Source: an uncultured Collinsella sp. (GTDB lineage Bacteria; Actinomycetota; Coriobacteriia; Coriobacteriales; Coriobacteriaceae). From it: a DNA stretch of 22,649 nucleotides. Shown one piece after another: positions 1-8,474 of this stretch (position 1 is the first letter of the stretch; every line of letters begins with the position of its first letter). The translations under genes and the position numbers were made by a program. The stretch spans positions 1 to 22,649 of the forward strand of contig CABRIF010000028.1 of assembly GCA_902470925.1 (NCBI GenBank). The letters are read 5' to 3'. The notes beneath the pieces were generated by a model. It was given only the letters and a program-made list of their open reading frames with translations. It searched no databases and was not told where the DNA came from.

Positions 1-48
1 TCTACACAAGGAGTATCGTCGGCAGCGTCAGATGTGTATAAGAGACAG
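1..48 (+). other. Nextera read-1 adapter and i5 index (artefact)
   Basis: Bases 1-7 are the end of the Illumina P5 arm, 8-15 (AAGGAGTA) match an 8-base Nextera XT i5 index, 16-29 match the read-1 adapter stem, and 30-48 are the 19-bp Tn5 mosaic end ending in AGAGACAG. This is library construct and not genome. An open frame starting at base 32 inside the mosaic end, giving an N-terminus MCIRDRQ, is therefore an artefact. Confidence 0.98.
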
Positions 49-356
49 ACAGAGGGCCTGCTCCACGGCAGAGAGCATGCTCTCCGACGGGAAAGCCCAC
101 TGCTCGACAGAGAGTCTGCTCCCCGACAGGAGAGCCCATTGCACGACAGGCCCGCAAAGTCACAGCGGAAAGCCCGTTGCAAGAGAGCCGACTCCTAGAC
201 AGAGGGTCTATTCCCCGACGAGAAAGCCCGCTCCTCGGCAGGAGAGCCTGCTGCTCGACAGCCCCAGCGAAGCCACGGCGGAAAGTCCGCCTCAGCAGAG
301 AGCCTGCTCCTCGACAGAGGGCATGCTCTCCGACGGGAAAACCTACTCCTCGACAG
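49..356. repeat. Degenerate ~20-bp tandem repeat array abutting gpmI
   Basis: About fifteen imperfect units of roughly 20 bp fill this stretch, with approximate plus-strand consensus GARAGCCYGCTCCTCGACAG. The block 51-110 recurs at 297-356 with 53 of 60 bases identical. Some units contain palindromic cores: 71-84 (GAGAGCATGCTCTC) is perfect and 317-330 has one mismatch pair. The last unit, about 337-356, covers the stop codon and last codons of gpmI, so the array begins inside the gene and continues downstream. The unit length is not a multiple of three and frames drift, so coding is unlikely. I see no protein gene between 49 and 342. The contig ends inside the array, as expected where an assembler meets repeats. 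Confidence 0.85.
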
Positions 357-1893
357 CCAGCACGCGACCGGTCATCTCGGGGCTCGGCTCGAGACCGGCC
401 ATGGTGAGCATCGTCGGGGCGATGTCGGACAGACGGCCATCCTCGATGCCGGCGAGCTTGGCGCTCTTGCTCACCACGATGAAGGGCACGCGGTTGGTGG
501 TGTGCGCGGTGAAGGGCTTCTTCACACCGTCGACCTCGTCAAACATGTGGTCGGCGTTGCCGTGGTCGGCGGTGATCAGCGCGAAGCCGCCCTTGTCGAG
601 AATCGCGGGGATGACCTTGGACAGCGCGGTGTCCACAGCCTCAACGGCAGCCACGGCGGCATCGAACACGCCGGTGTGACCCACCATGTCGCAGTTCGCG
701 AAGTTCACGATGTAGAAGTCGGCGCGATCGCCCTCGATGGCCTCGACCAGCTTCTCGGTGACCTCAGGCGCGCTCATCTCGGGCTTGAGATCGTAGGTGG
801 CGACCTTCGGTGAGGCCACGAGCACGCGCTCCTCCCCCGCCTTGGGCTCCTCGATGCCGCCGTTCAGGAAGAACGTCACATGGGCATACTTCTCGGTCTC
901 GGCGGTGTGGAGCTGCTTCAGGCCAGCCTCGGCGATGACGTCGGCGAGCACGTTTTCGGGGAAGGTCTTGGGGAAGGCCACCTCGACATCGAACGTCGGG
1001 TCGTACTCGGTCATCGTCACGAAATGGGACAGGCCGATTCGCTCGCGCTCGAAGCCGTCGAAGGCCGCGTCGGTGAAGGCGCGGGTCATCTGACGGGCGC
1101 GGTCGGGGCGGAAGTTGAAGAAAATCACCGCGTCGCCCTCGACGATGCCCTCGTTATGGCAGGCGAACGGCTCGACAAACTCGTCGCCGCGCGGGTCGGT
1201 CTCGTAGTAGGCCTTGATACCAGCCACCGGATCGGTGTCGGCGGAGGAGGCGTTGACGAGCACCTGATAGGCGCGCTCGATGCGCTCCCAGCGGTTGTCG
1301 CGGTCCATGGCCCAGTAGCGGCCCGAAACGCTGGCGATGCGGGCATCGCAGCCGGTGTTCTCGGACAGGTCGGCCAAGAAGGCGGCGAGCTCGGACACGT
1401 AGCCGGCACCGGACTGCGGGGCGACGTCGCGGCCGTCCATGAAGCAGTGGATGCGCACGCGCTTCACACCGCGCTCGGCGGCCATCTTCACGAGCGCCTC
1501 GCAGTGGCTCTGCATGGAGTGCACGCCGCCGGGGCTCATGAGACCCATGAGGTGCAGGGTCTTGCCGGATGCGGCAACGTCGTCCATGGCGCCGCCAAAC
1601 ACCTCGTTGGTGGCCAGCGAGCCGTCCTTGATGGCGTTGTTGATGCGGGAAAGCTCCTGGAACACGATGCGACCGGCACCGATGTTGAGGTGACCGACCT
1701 CGGAGTTGCCCATCTGGCCCTCAGGCAGGCCCACATCCTCGCCCGAGGCGCCGAGCGTGGTGTGCGGGTAGTTCGCGTAGAGGCTGTCGATGAACGGCGT
1801 GGAGGCGGCAGCGACCGCGTTGTCGGCGCCCTCGGGCGCCAGACCGCAGCCGTCCATGATCACCAGCAGCGCCGGAAGATGACGGTTAGCCAT
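343..1893 (-). CDS. gpmI: 2,3-bisphosphoglycerate-independent phosphoglycerate mutase
   Basis: Interconverts 3- and 2-phosphoglycerate in lower glycolysis, in the cytosol. The 516-residue product has the usual family length. Visible motifs are the N-terminal metal site VIMDGCG (Asp14), the catalytic serine in MGNSEVGH (Ser64), the substrate-site motifs FMDGRDV and AMDRDNRW, and the C-terminal metal motif TADHGNADH. The ATG at 1893 was chosen because the protein then starts MANRHLPALL directly before the first strand, with GAGGG about 12 nt upstream. An in-frame extension to 1929 has no family support. It is the last gene of the pgk-tpiA-gpmI run, 76 bp after tpiA. Its last codons lie within the terminal unit of the repeat array. 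All key residues look intact. Confidence 0.97.
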   Translation of the reverse strand: MANRHLPALLVIMDGCGLAPEGADNAVAAASTPFIDSLYANYPHTTLGASGEDVGLPEGQMGNSEVGHLNIGAGRIVFQELSRINNAIKDGSLATNEVFGGAMDDVAASGKTLHLMGLMSPGGVHSMQSHCEALVKMAAERGVKRVRIHCFMDGRDVAPQSGAGYVSELAAFLADLSENTGCDARIASVSGRYWAMDRDNRWERIERAYQVLVNASSADTDPVAGIKAYYETDPRGDEFVEPFACHNEGIVEGDAVIFFNFRPDRARQMTRAFTDAAFDGFERERIGLSHFVTMTEYDPTFDVEVAFPKTFPENVLADVIAEAGLKQLHTAETEKYAHVTFFLNGGIEEPKAGEERVLVASPKVATYDLKPEMSAPEVTEKLVEAIEGDRADFYIVNFANCDMVGHTGVFDAAVAAVEAVDTALSKVIPAILDKGGFALITADHGNADHMFDEVDGVKKPFTAHTTNRVPFIVVSKSAKLAGIEDGRLSDIAPTMLTMAGLEPSPEMTGRVLAVEE

Positions 1894-1920
1894 AGATACT
1901 TCTTCCCTCTTCAAACGAAG

Positions 1921-1950
1921 GGGCCGCAACGCTCGGGTGCGCTGCGGCCC
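1921..1950 (-). promoter_or_regulatory. Strong hairpin between tpiA and gpmI
   Basis: On the minus strand GGGCCGCAGCGC and GCGTTGCGGCCC pair as a 12-bp stem with one G-U pair and a six-base loop ACCCGA. It sits in the tpiA-gpmI gap, followed by CTTCGTTTG and not by a clean T run. It could be a weak terminator or attenuator, an RNA-processing site, or a 3' stabiliser of the tpiA message. The structure is seen directly; the role is inferred. Confidence 0.6.
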
Positions 1951-1969
1951 GGTTGCAACAAAACGGATG

Positions 1970-2735
1970 CTACTCCGCGGCCTTCACGACCATGGAGGCG
2001 AAATCGGCGGCCTGGAGCGACGCGCCGCCCACCAGGGCACCGTCGACATCGGGCTTGGCCACGAGCTCGGCGATGTTGCCGGGCTTGGCGGAGCCGCCGT
2101 ACAGCACACGGATGCCGTCGGCGAGCTCGGCGCCGAAGATCTCGGCGAGCGCCTCGCGCACCGCGCCGCAGACCTCCTGGGCATCCTCGGCCGTGGCGGT
2201 CTTGCCGGTGCCGATGGCCCAGATGGGCTCGTAGGCGACGACGAGCTGGTCGGCGCTGGTGATGTCCAGGCCGGTAAGGCCCGCCTTCACCTGGGCGACA
2301 ACGTGCTCGACATAGGTGCCGGCCTCGCGGACCTCGAGCGGCTCGCCGCAGCAGAAGATCGGGGTGATGCCGCCGGCAATGAGCGCGGCGGCCTTCTTGT
2401 TCTGATCCTCGTCGGTCTCGTGGAAGTAGTCACGACGCTCGGAGTGGCCGATGATGCAGTACTGCACCGGCACGGACTGGAGCATCGCCACCGAGGTCTC
2501 GCCGGTGTAGGCGCCGGCGGCCTCCCAGTAGACGTTCTGGGCGCCCAGCTTGATGGGGCTGGCCTTGATGCCGCCCTTGCAGGAAACGGGGCGCAGGTCG
2601 ACGGTCGGCGGGCAGACGCACACCTCGACGCCAGCGGGCACCTCGGGCAGGGCCTCGACGAGCTCGCCTGCGAGCTTGACGGCGTCGGTGATGTCGTTGT
2701 TCATCTTCCAGTTGCCGGCGATGAGGGTGGTGCGG

Positions 2736-2746
<11 letters not shown>
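1970..2746 (-). CDS. tpiA: Triosephosphate isomerase
   Basis: Interconverts dihydroxyacetone phosphate and glyceraldehyde-3-phosphate. The 258-residue protein has all three catalytic landmarks: Lys14 in GNWKMN, His101 in GHSERRDYF and Glu173 in AYEPIWAIGTG. The phosphate-binding YGGSAKPGN loop is near the C-terminus. The start at 2746 (MPSNRTTLIAGNWK) follows GGAGG about 8 nt upstream. It overlaps the 3' end of pgk by 11 nt, which suggests translational coupling, and lies upstream of gpmI. Length and motifs are typical. Confidence 0.98.
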
Positions 2747-3932
<1,186 letters not shown>

Positions 3933-3991
3933 GTCCAATCCTTTCTGTGGTTCACGCGCTCGGCAGGCGCCGGGCGCGGTGTATCTGCAAC

Positions 3992-4033
3992 AAAAAGGCG
4001 CGGCCTGCGGGCTTGATGCCGTAAGGCCGCGCC
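3992..4033 (-). terminator. Rho-independent terminator after gap
   Basis: On the minus strand a perfect 9-bp stem, GGCGCGGCC with GGCCGCGCC, encloses a 19-nt loop that can form a further short GGC/GCC stem. It is followed immediately by TTTTT (plus-strand 3992-3996). It lies 44 bp past the gap stop codon and before pgk, so it can raise gap mRNA over pgk-tpiA-gpmI. Confidence 0.85.
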
Positions 4034-4076
4034 CCTGCGTAAGACGCCTAGTCTAGCTGCGAGACGCGTTGCTCAC

Positions 4077-5102
4077 TTAGGCAACGAACTTCTCGAAGTA
4101 CTTGATGGTGCGGACCATCTGCGAGGTGTAGGAGTTCTCGTTGTCGTACCAAGCGACGACCTGCACCAGGGTCTGGCCGTTGCCCAGGTCGGAGCACATG
4201 GTCTGGGTGGCGTCGAAGATGGAGCCGTGGGTCTCGCCGATGATGTCGCGGGAGACGATCATGTCCTCGTTGTAGCCGAAGGTCTCGGAGATGGTCTCGG
4301 CGTAGGCCTTCATGGCGGCGTTGACCTCCTCGACGGTGACGGTCTTGTCAACGACGGCGTAGAGGTTGGTCAGCGAGCCAGTGGGCGTAGGAACGCGCTG
4401 GGCGGCACCGATGAGCTTGCCGTTGAGCTCGGGCAGAACCAGGCCGATGGCCTTGGCGGCACCGGTGCTGTTCGGCACGATGTTCTCGGAAGCGGCGCGG
4501 GAACGACGCTTGTCGCCCTTGCGCTGCGGGCCGTCGAGGGTCATCTGGTCGCCGGTGAAGGCGTGGATGGTGGTCATGATGCCGGAGACGATGGGGGCGA
4601 AGTCGTTCAGACCCTTGGCCATCGGGGCGAGGCAGTTGGTGGTGCAGGAGGCGGCGGAGATGATGTCGTCCTCAGCGGTCAGCTGCTCGTGGTTGACGTT
4701 GTAGACGATGGTGGGCAGGTCGTTGCCCGCGGGAGCGGAGATGACGACCTTCTTGGCGCCGGCGTTGATGTGGGCCTGAGCCTTGGCCTTGGAGGTGTAG
4801 AAGCCGGTGCACTCGAGCACGACGTCGACGTCCAGGTCGCCCCAGGGCAGGTTGTTGGCGTCAGCCTCGGCGTAGATCTTGATCTCCTTGCCGTCGACGA
4901 CGATGGCGTCATCGGTGGCGGAAACCTCGTGATCGCGGGAGTAGTTGCCCTGCGTGGAGTCGTACTTCAGCAGGTACGCGAGCATATCGGGAGAGGTGAG
5001 GTCGTTGATGGCGACGATCTCGGAGCCCTCGTGACCGAACATCTGACGGAACGCCAGACGGCCGATGCGACCAAAGCCGTTGATAGCAACCTTAACTGCC
5101 AT
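4077..5102 (-). CDS. gap: Glyceraldehyde-3-phosphate dehydrogenase, type I
   Basis: Oxidises glyceraldehyde-3-phosphate to 1,3-bisphosphoglycerate. The 341-residue protein has the Rossmann motif INGFGRIGRL at the N-terminus and Asp34 in AINDL, which favours NAD over NADP. It also has the catalytic cysteine in SCTTNC (Cys153), the partner His180 in MTTIHAFT, and the conserved WYDNENSY near the C-terminus. The start at 5102 has AAAGGAG about 6 nt upstream. It leads the glycolytic cluster, with an AT-rich leader on its 5' side and a terminator on its 3' side. Confidence 0.98.
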   Translation of the reverse strand: MAVKVAINGFGRIGRLAFRQMFGHEGSEIVAINDLTSPDMLAYLLKYDSTQGNYSRDHEVSATDDAIVVDGKEIKIYAEADANNLPWGDLDVDVVLECTGFYTSKAKAQAHINAGAKKVVISAPAGNDLPTIVYNVNHEQLTAEDDIISAASCTTNCLAPMAKGLNDFAPIVSGIMTTIHAFTGDQMTLDGPQRKGDKRRSRAASENIVPNSTGAAKAIGLVLPELNGKLIGAAQRVPTPTGSLTNLYAVVDKTVTVEEVNAAMKAYAETISETFGYNEDMIVSRDIIGETHGSIFDATQTMCSDLGNGQTLVQVVAWYDNENSYTSQMVRTIKYFEKFVA

Positions 5103-5279
5103 GTGTGTCTCCTTTCATGGGGCCTCCCGCGCGCTTTCTGCACGCCGTTGAGACCCGAAAACTAACCACGCTTCAAATATACCTTTTTTCGCACGCGTCA
5201 TTCGCGCGATTGGCAATTTCCGGTTTTTTACACCTAATTGAAACGCTTCAACTCTATATTGGCCCCCTGAGCACGCCGT
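5103..5279 (-). promoter_or_regulatory. gap promoter/leader region with palindromic operator candidate
   Basis: This 177-bp gap between whiA and gap is clearly more AT-rich than its surroundings. On the minus strand a TATATT hexamer (5176-5181) is a possible -10 element; no convincing -35 is at standard spacing. At 5238-5251 the sequence TTGAAACGCTTCAA is a 14-bp near-perfect palindrome with a central CG, the form of operators bound by LacI/GalR-family regulators. No clear terminator for whiA is visible here. Confidence 0.5.
5238..5251. promoter_or_regulatory. Candidate LacI-family operator upstream of gap
   Basis: TTGAAACGCTTCAA has matching half-sites at six of seven positions around a central CG. 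It resembles LacI/GalR-type operators but is shorter than the CcpA cre consensus. It lies about 60 bp upstream of the TATATT hexamer. The palindrome is seen; a sugar-responsive role is inference. Confidence 0.35.
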
Positions 5280-6218
5280 TTATGAGCGCTCGCGGGTCTC
5301 GGCCACCATCTTTTCCAGACGCAGCACCCGATGGTAGAGCGCCGATTTCGACAACGGGGGGTCCGCCATCTGGCCCAGGTCGCGCAGCGACAGGTCGGGG
5401 TGGCGCTCGCGCAGGGCGCAGAAGGTCTCAAGCGCCTCGGGCAGCTTGGCGCGCACGCCGAGGCGCTCAAGCTCCCAGATGAGCTCGAGCTGCTTGCGGG
5501 CCGCACCGGCGCTTCTGCCCTGGTTGGCGAGCTCGGCGTTCACGCGGCGGTTGACCTCGTTTTTCACCGACTTCACCGCGCGTGCCTCCTCGATCTCGGC
5601 GCAGGCGCGCGGGGCGCCCAGCACGCGCAGCAGGCGGTAGATGTCCTCGGCGCTCTTCACGTAGACGGCGAACGCGCCCCGCCGCGGGTTCACGCGGGCG
5701 TGCACCCCCAGCTCGCCAATGAGGTCGGCCAGCTGGTTAGCGAACGCCTCGCCCTGCACGGCGATCTCCAGGTGGAAGTCGCCGCGCGGGTCGGCAACGA
5801 AGCCGCCGGCAATCAGCGCGCCGCGCACGTAGGCGCGCCGGCAGCACGGGCGCGCCACCGCGTGCGCCGGCACGCCGGACACCAGCCCGCCGCGGCGGTT
5901 CAGGATGCCCAGCAGCACCAGCGCCTTTTCCAGGTCGGGCTGATCGGGCAGGACGATCAGGTAGTTGCGCACCCGATGCAGCACCGAGCGGCGCACGGTG
6001 AGGTCGGTCTTGAGCTTCAAGATCTTGTGGGTGAGCTCGATCATGGTGCGGGCCACCGCACCGGTCTCGGTGGCCACCTGCAGGCGGTAGCGACTCGGCC
6101 CGGCATAGGACAGCGTTCCGCACACGCGGGCGAGCGCCGCCAGCGTTGCCAGCTCGCAGTATTCGCATTCGGGGGCACAGCGCGCAAGCTCGTCGCGCAC
6201 CTCGGCGGTAAACGACAT
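5280..6218 (-). CDS. whiA: Sporulation-type transcription regulator WhiA
   Basis: DNA-binding protein conserved across Gram-positives, linked to cell division and, in Streptomyces, sporulation. The 312-residue product has the usual length: an N-terminal LAGLIDADG-like region (YVRGALIAGGFVADP about residue 130) and a C-terminal helix-turn-helix with LSLRDLGQM followed by SKSALYHRVLRLEKM. The start at 6218 has GGAGGTG about 11 nt upstream, inside the end of yvcK. The yvcK stop is one base from this ATG, so translation is probably coupled. It is the third gene of rapZ-yvcK-whiA, a conserved order in Firmicutes and Actinobacteria. Confidence 0.95.
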   Translation of the reverse strand: MSFTAEVRDELARCAPECEYCELATLAALARVCGTLSYAGPSRYRLQVATETGAVARTMIELTHKILKLKTDLTVRRSVLHRVRNYLIVLPDQPDLEKALVLLGILNRRGGLVSGVPAHAVARPCCRRAYVRGALIAGGFVADPRGDFHLEIAVQGEAFANQLADLIGELGVHARVNPRRGAFAVYVKSAEDIYRLLRVLGAPRACAEIEEARAVKSVKNEVNRRVNAELANQGRSAGAARKQLELIWELERLGVRAKLPEALETFCALRERHPDLSLRDLGQMADPPLSKSALYHRVLRLEKMVAETRERS

Positions 6219-6219
6219 A

Positions 6220-7473
6220 TCAGGCCAGCACCTCCGCGAGCGCCGCGGCCAGGCGCGCGGGGTCGTGCTGGGCGGGCTGGCAGCCGCTGCCGGTGAAATC
6301 GCGGACGATCACCTGACGAGCGATGCGGGCGATGCGCTCCAGGTCCTGCTCGCTTGCGCGGATCGGGCCGAACGGCGCCGCCTTGGCCGCCGCGATGGAC
6401 GAGGCGCTCACCGGAGCGGCGGCGGAGGCGGCACCGGGCGCCGACGCCTCCGCCGGCGAGCTGAAGGAGGCGTCGGGCTCCCCCACCTCGGCCGGCGAGC
6501 TGGAAGCGGCGTCGGCGCCGGGCTCCGGGAACACACCGGCGGCGGCGCGCGCATCTCCCCTGTCGGCGGCAACGCCCGCGGCAGCCGCGCCGGTCGCCGC
6601 GGAAACAGGCACAACACCCGCTGCCGCATCCTCGGGCAGGACGCCGGCGGCCTGGGCCACCAGGCGCTCCCAGGCGCGCTTCTCATACGGATAGACGAAC
6701 TCCGGCTCCGCGCCCCGGTGCACGAGCACCGCGTCGATCGCATCGGCAAGCCCGCAAGCCGCCAGGGCGTACACGTGGTCGGCCACGCTCATGCCGCTGG
6801 TTTCCCCGAGCGAATCGATCTTGGGGCACACGAACACGCGCCGCGCCGACGTGCGGCACAGCGCCTCGCGGATGCCGTCCACCAGCACGTTCGGGATGAT
6901 CGAGGTGAACAGCGAGCCGGGGCCCAGCACCACCAGGTCGGCCGCCAAAATGGCCTCGACGGCCTCGGGGTTGGCCACCGCACCCGCGGGCTCCAGCCAC
7001 ACGCGCTCGAACGCCCGCCGGCCATAGGAGATCCGCGCCTGCCCGCACACGACCTCGCCCGACACGGTGCGGCCCACCAGGCTCACCGCGTCGAGGGTGG
7101 AGGGGTGCACGCGCCCGATGCAGTCGAGCATGCGCTCGCAGGCGCGGATGCCCGCCGTGAACGAGCCGGTCTCCTCTGCCAGGGCCACCAGCAGCAGGTT
7201 TCCCAGCGCGTGGTCGTCGATATAGGGGAAGCGATGGGCGAAGGCGCGGGCGAGCGGCGAGGCGGGGTCGGCGGCCAGCGCCGAGATGCACTTGCGCACG
7301 TCGCCGGGCGGCACCACATGGGCCCGCTCGCGCAGAAGCCCGGTGGAGCCACCGTCATCGGCCATGGCCACCACTGAATCGATATGGGCGCCCATGAGCC
7401 TGAGCGCTTTGATCAGCCGCGGCTGCCCGGTTCCGCCGCCGATGGAGACGGCCCGCAAACCCTCGCGTCCCAT
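6220..7473 (-). CDS. yvcK: YvcK/CofD-like gluconeogenesis factor with Ala-rich insertion
   Basis: YvcK proteins bind UDP-sugars and influence carbon flow and cell-wall synthesis. The 417-residue product starts with the nucleotide-binding VSIGGGTGQPRL. It continues with the family motifs MADDGGSTG (about 37-45), PPGDVRKC (55-62), DDHALGNLLL (86-95), LVVLGPGSLFTSIIPN (180-195) and YPYEKRAW. Residues about 281-369 form a low-complexity Ala/Ser/Pro/Gly-rich segment inserted before the last helices (SEQDLERIARIARQVI), making it longer than usual. No Shine-Dalgarno is visible before the ATG at 7473, only 6 nt after rapZ, so translational coupling is likely. The core appears complete. Confidence 0.94.
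   Translation of the reverse strand: MGREGLRAVSIGGGTGQPRLIKALRLMGAHIDSVVAMADDGGSTGLLRERAHVVPPGDVRKCISALAADPASPLARAFAHRFPYIDDHALGNLLLVALAEETGSFTAGIRACERMLDCIGRVHPSTLDAVSLVGRTVSGEVVCGQARISYGRRAFERVWLEPAGAVANPEAVEAILAADLVVLGPGSLFTSIIPNVLVDGIREALCRTSARRVFVCPKIDSLGETSGMSVADHVYALAACGLADAIDAVLVHRGAEPEFVYPYEKRAWERLVAQAAGVLPEDAAAGVVPVSAATGAAAAGVAADRGDARAAAGVFPEPGADAASSSPAEVGEPDASFSSPAEASAPGAASAAAPVSASSIAAAKAAPFGPIRASEQDLERIARIARQVIVRDFTGSGCQPAQHDPARLAAALAEVLA
6367..6633 (-). repeat. Low-complexity coding insertion in yvcK with 39-bp repeat
   Basis: This part of yvcK encodes about 89 residues dominated by Ala, Ser, Pro, Gly and acidic residues. Within it a 39-bp unit occurs twice in tandem (units begin near 6445 and 6484 on the plus strand, sharing CCGGCGAGCTG), giving two 13-residue copies around SSPAE. 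It is probably a disordered linker that grew by slippage. Confidence 0.7.
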
Positions 7474-7479
7474 GCGACG

Positions 7480-8400
7480 CTAACCGGCCATGTTGGCCCG
7501 CGGAAGATCGCGGTGCGAGATGGATACATGGTACTGATGGCGCTCGAGGTAGCGCGCCGTGGCCTCGGCGATCGCCACGCTGCGATGCTGCCCGCCCGTG
7601 CAGCCCACCGCGATGGAGAGCTGCGGCTTGCCCTCGGCGATATAGCCGGGCATGACGGCATCGAGCAGCTGGAACCACGCGGTGAGGAACTCCTTGGTCT
7701 TGGGGTGCTCGAGCACGAAATCGGCCACCTTCGCATCCAGGCCGGTCATGGTGCGCATCTCGGGATCGTAGTAGGGGTTGGGCAGAAAGCGCACGTCGAT
7801 CATGAGGTCGGCCTCCACCGGCATGCCGTGCTTGAAGCCGAAGGAGAACACGTGCACGTCCATGAGCTGCTGATCGGTGAGCTCGGAGAAGGCCGTGCGC
7901 AGGCGGGTGCGCAGCGCGCTGGTGCGCAGGCGGCTCGTGTCGATGATCATGTCGGCGCGCGACCGGATACTGGCGAGCGCCACCCGCTCGCGCTGGATGG
8001 CGTCGGCTGTGGTCTCGCCGCGCATGGCCAGCGGATGGCGGCGGCGGTTCTCGCTGTACCGGCGAATCAGCACCTCGTCGGAGGCCTCCAGAAACACCAC
8101 CTTGCAGGTCATCTCGTGCTCGCGCAGCACCTTAATGGTGTCGAGCAGCTCGTCGAACAGACCCTGGCTGCGCAGATCGCTCGTGACGGCCAGGTGCCGT
8201 CCCACGCCGGCGTTGATGCCCACGATCTCGGCGAGCTGCAGGATGAGGCTGGGCGGCAGGTTGTCGATGCAGAAATAGCCCATATCCTCGAACACGTGCA
8301 TGGCCTGCGTGCGGCCGGAGCCGGACATGCCGGTGATGATGACGATGTCGGGCACGCGGTCGGCGATCTCGGCGTTCGTGATGGTCTGGGGCTCTGCCAT
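7480..8400 (-). CDS. rapZ: RapZ-family nucleotide-binding protein
   Basis: P-loop protein related to E. coli RapZ, which guides turnover of the glmS-regulating small RNA; its role in Actinobacteria is less clear. The 306-residue product has a P-loop GMSGSGRT (24-31), followed by CIDNLPP, the SDLRS segment, and the C-terminal motif VGCTGGQHRSVAIAE. The usual P-loop lysine is arginine, a replacement I recall from other actinobacterial members. The ATG at 8400 has AAGGAG 7 nt upstream. First gene of rapZ-yvcK-whiA, with a TATACT hexamer at 8444-8449 that could start the operon. Confidence 0.95.
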   Translation of the reverse strand: MAEPQTITNAEIADRVPDIVIITGMSGSGRTQAMHVFEDMGYFCIDNLPPSLILQLAEIVGINAGVGRHLAVTSDLRSQGLFDELLDTIKVLREHEMTCKVVFLEASDEVLIRRYSENRRRHPLAMRGETTADAIQRERVALASIRSRADMIIDTSRLRTSALRTRLRTAFSELTDQQLMDVHVFSFGFKHGMPVEADLMIDVRFLPNPYYDPEMRTMTGLDAKVADFVLEHPKTKEFLTAWFQLLDAVMPGYIAEGKPQLSIAVGCTGGQHRSVAIAEATARYLERHQYHVSISHRDLPRANMAG

Positions 8401-8443
8401 ACAACTGCTCCTTGGGCCTTCGAGGTTCGCGATGGTGCCTTCA

Positions 8444-8449
8444 AGTATA
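8444..8449 (-). promoter_or_regulatory. Candidate -10 element for rapZ-yvcK-whiA
   Basis: Minus-strand TATACT, in the context CTATACTTGAAGG, lies 44 bp before the rapZ start in the gap after the cation transporter. No good -35 is seen. The same TATACTTGA string occurs upstream of the recJ-recQ fusion, which supports a shared promoter form. Confidence 0.45.
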
Positions 8450-8474
8450 GCCGCCCGGCGCGCAGACGGCGCGG

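Noticed and set aside
49..356. Possible CRISPR array
   Set aside because: Units are about 20 bp, contiguous and degenerate, with no unique spacers between conserved repeats and no cas genes nearby.
32..679. A 215-codon plus-strand frame with a repetitive N-terminal half
   Set aside because: Its start codon lies in the adapter, its middle is the 20-bp repeat array in drifting frame, and its end is antisense to gpmI.
880..2262. A 460-codon plus-strand frame over gpmI and tpiA
   Set aside because: It is antisense to two clearly identified glycolytic genes and has no recognisable domain.
5238..5251. CcpA cre site upstream of gap
   Set aside because: The arm spacing is one base shorter on each side than the cre consensus, so I keep it only as a general LacI-type candidate.
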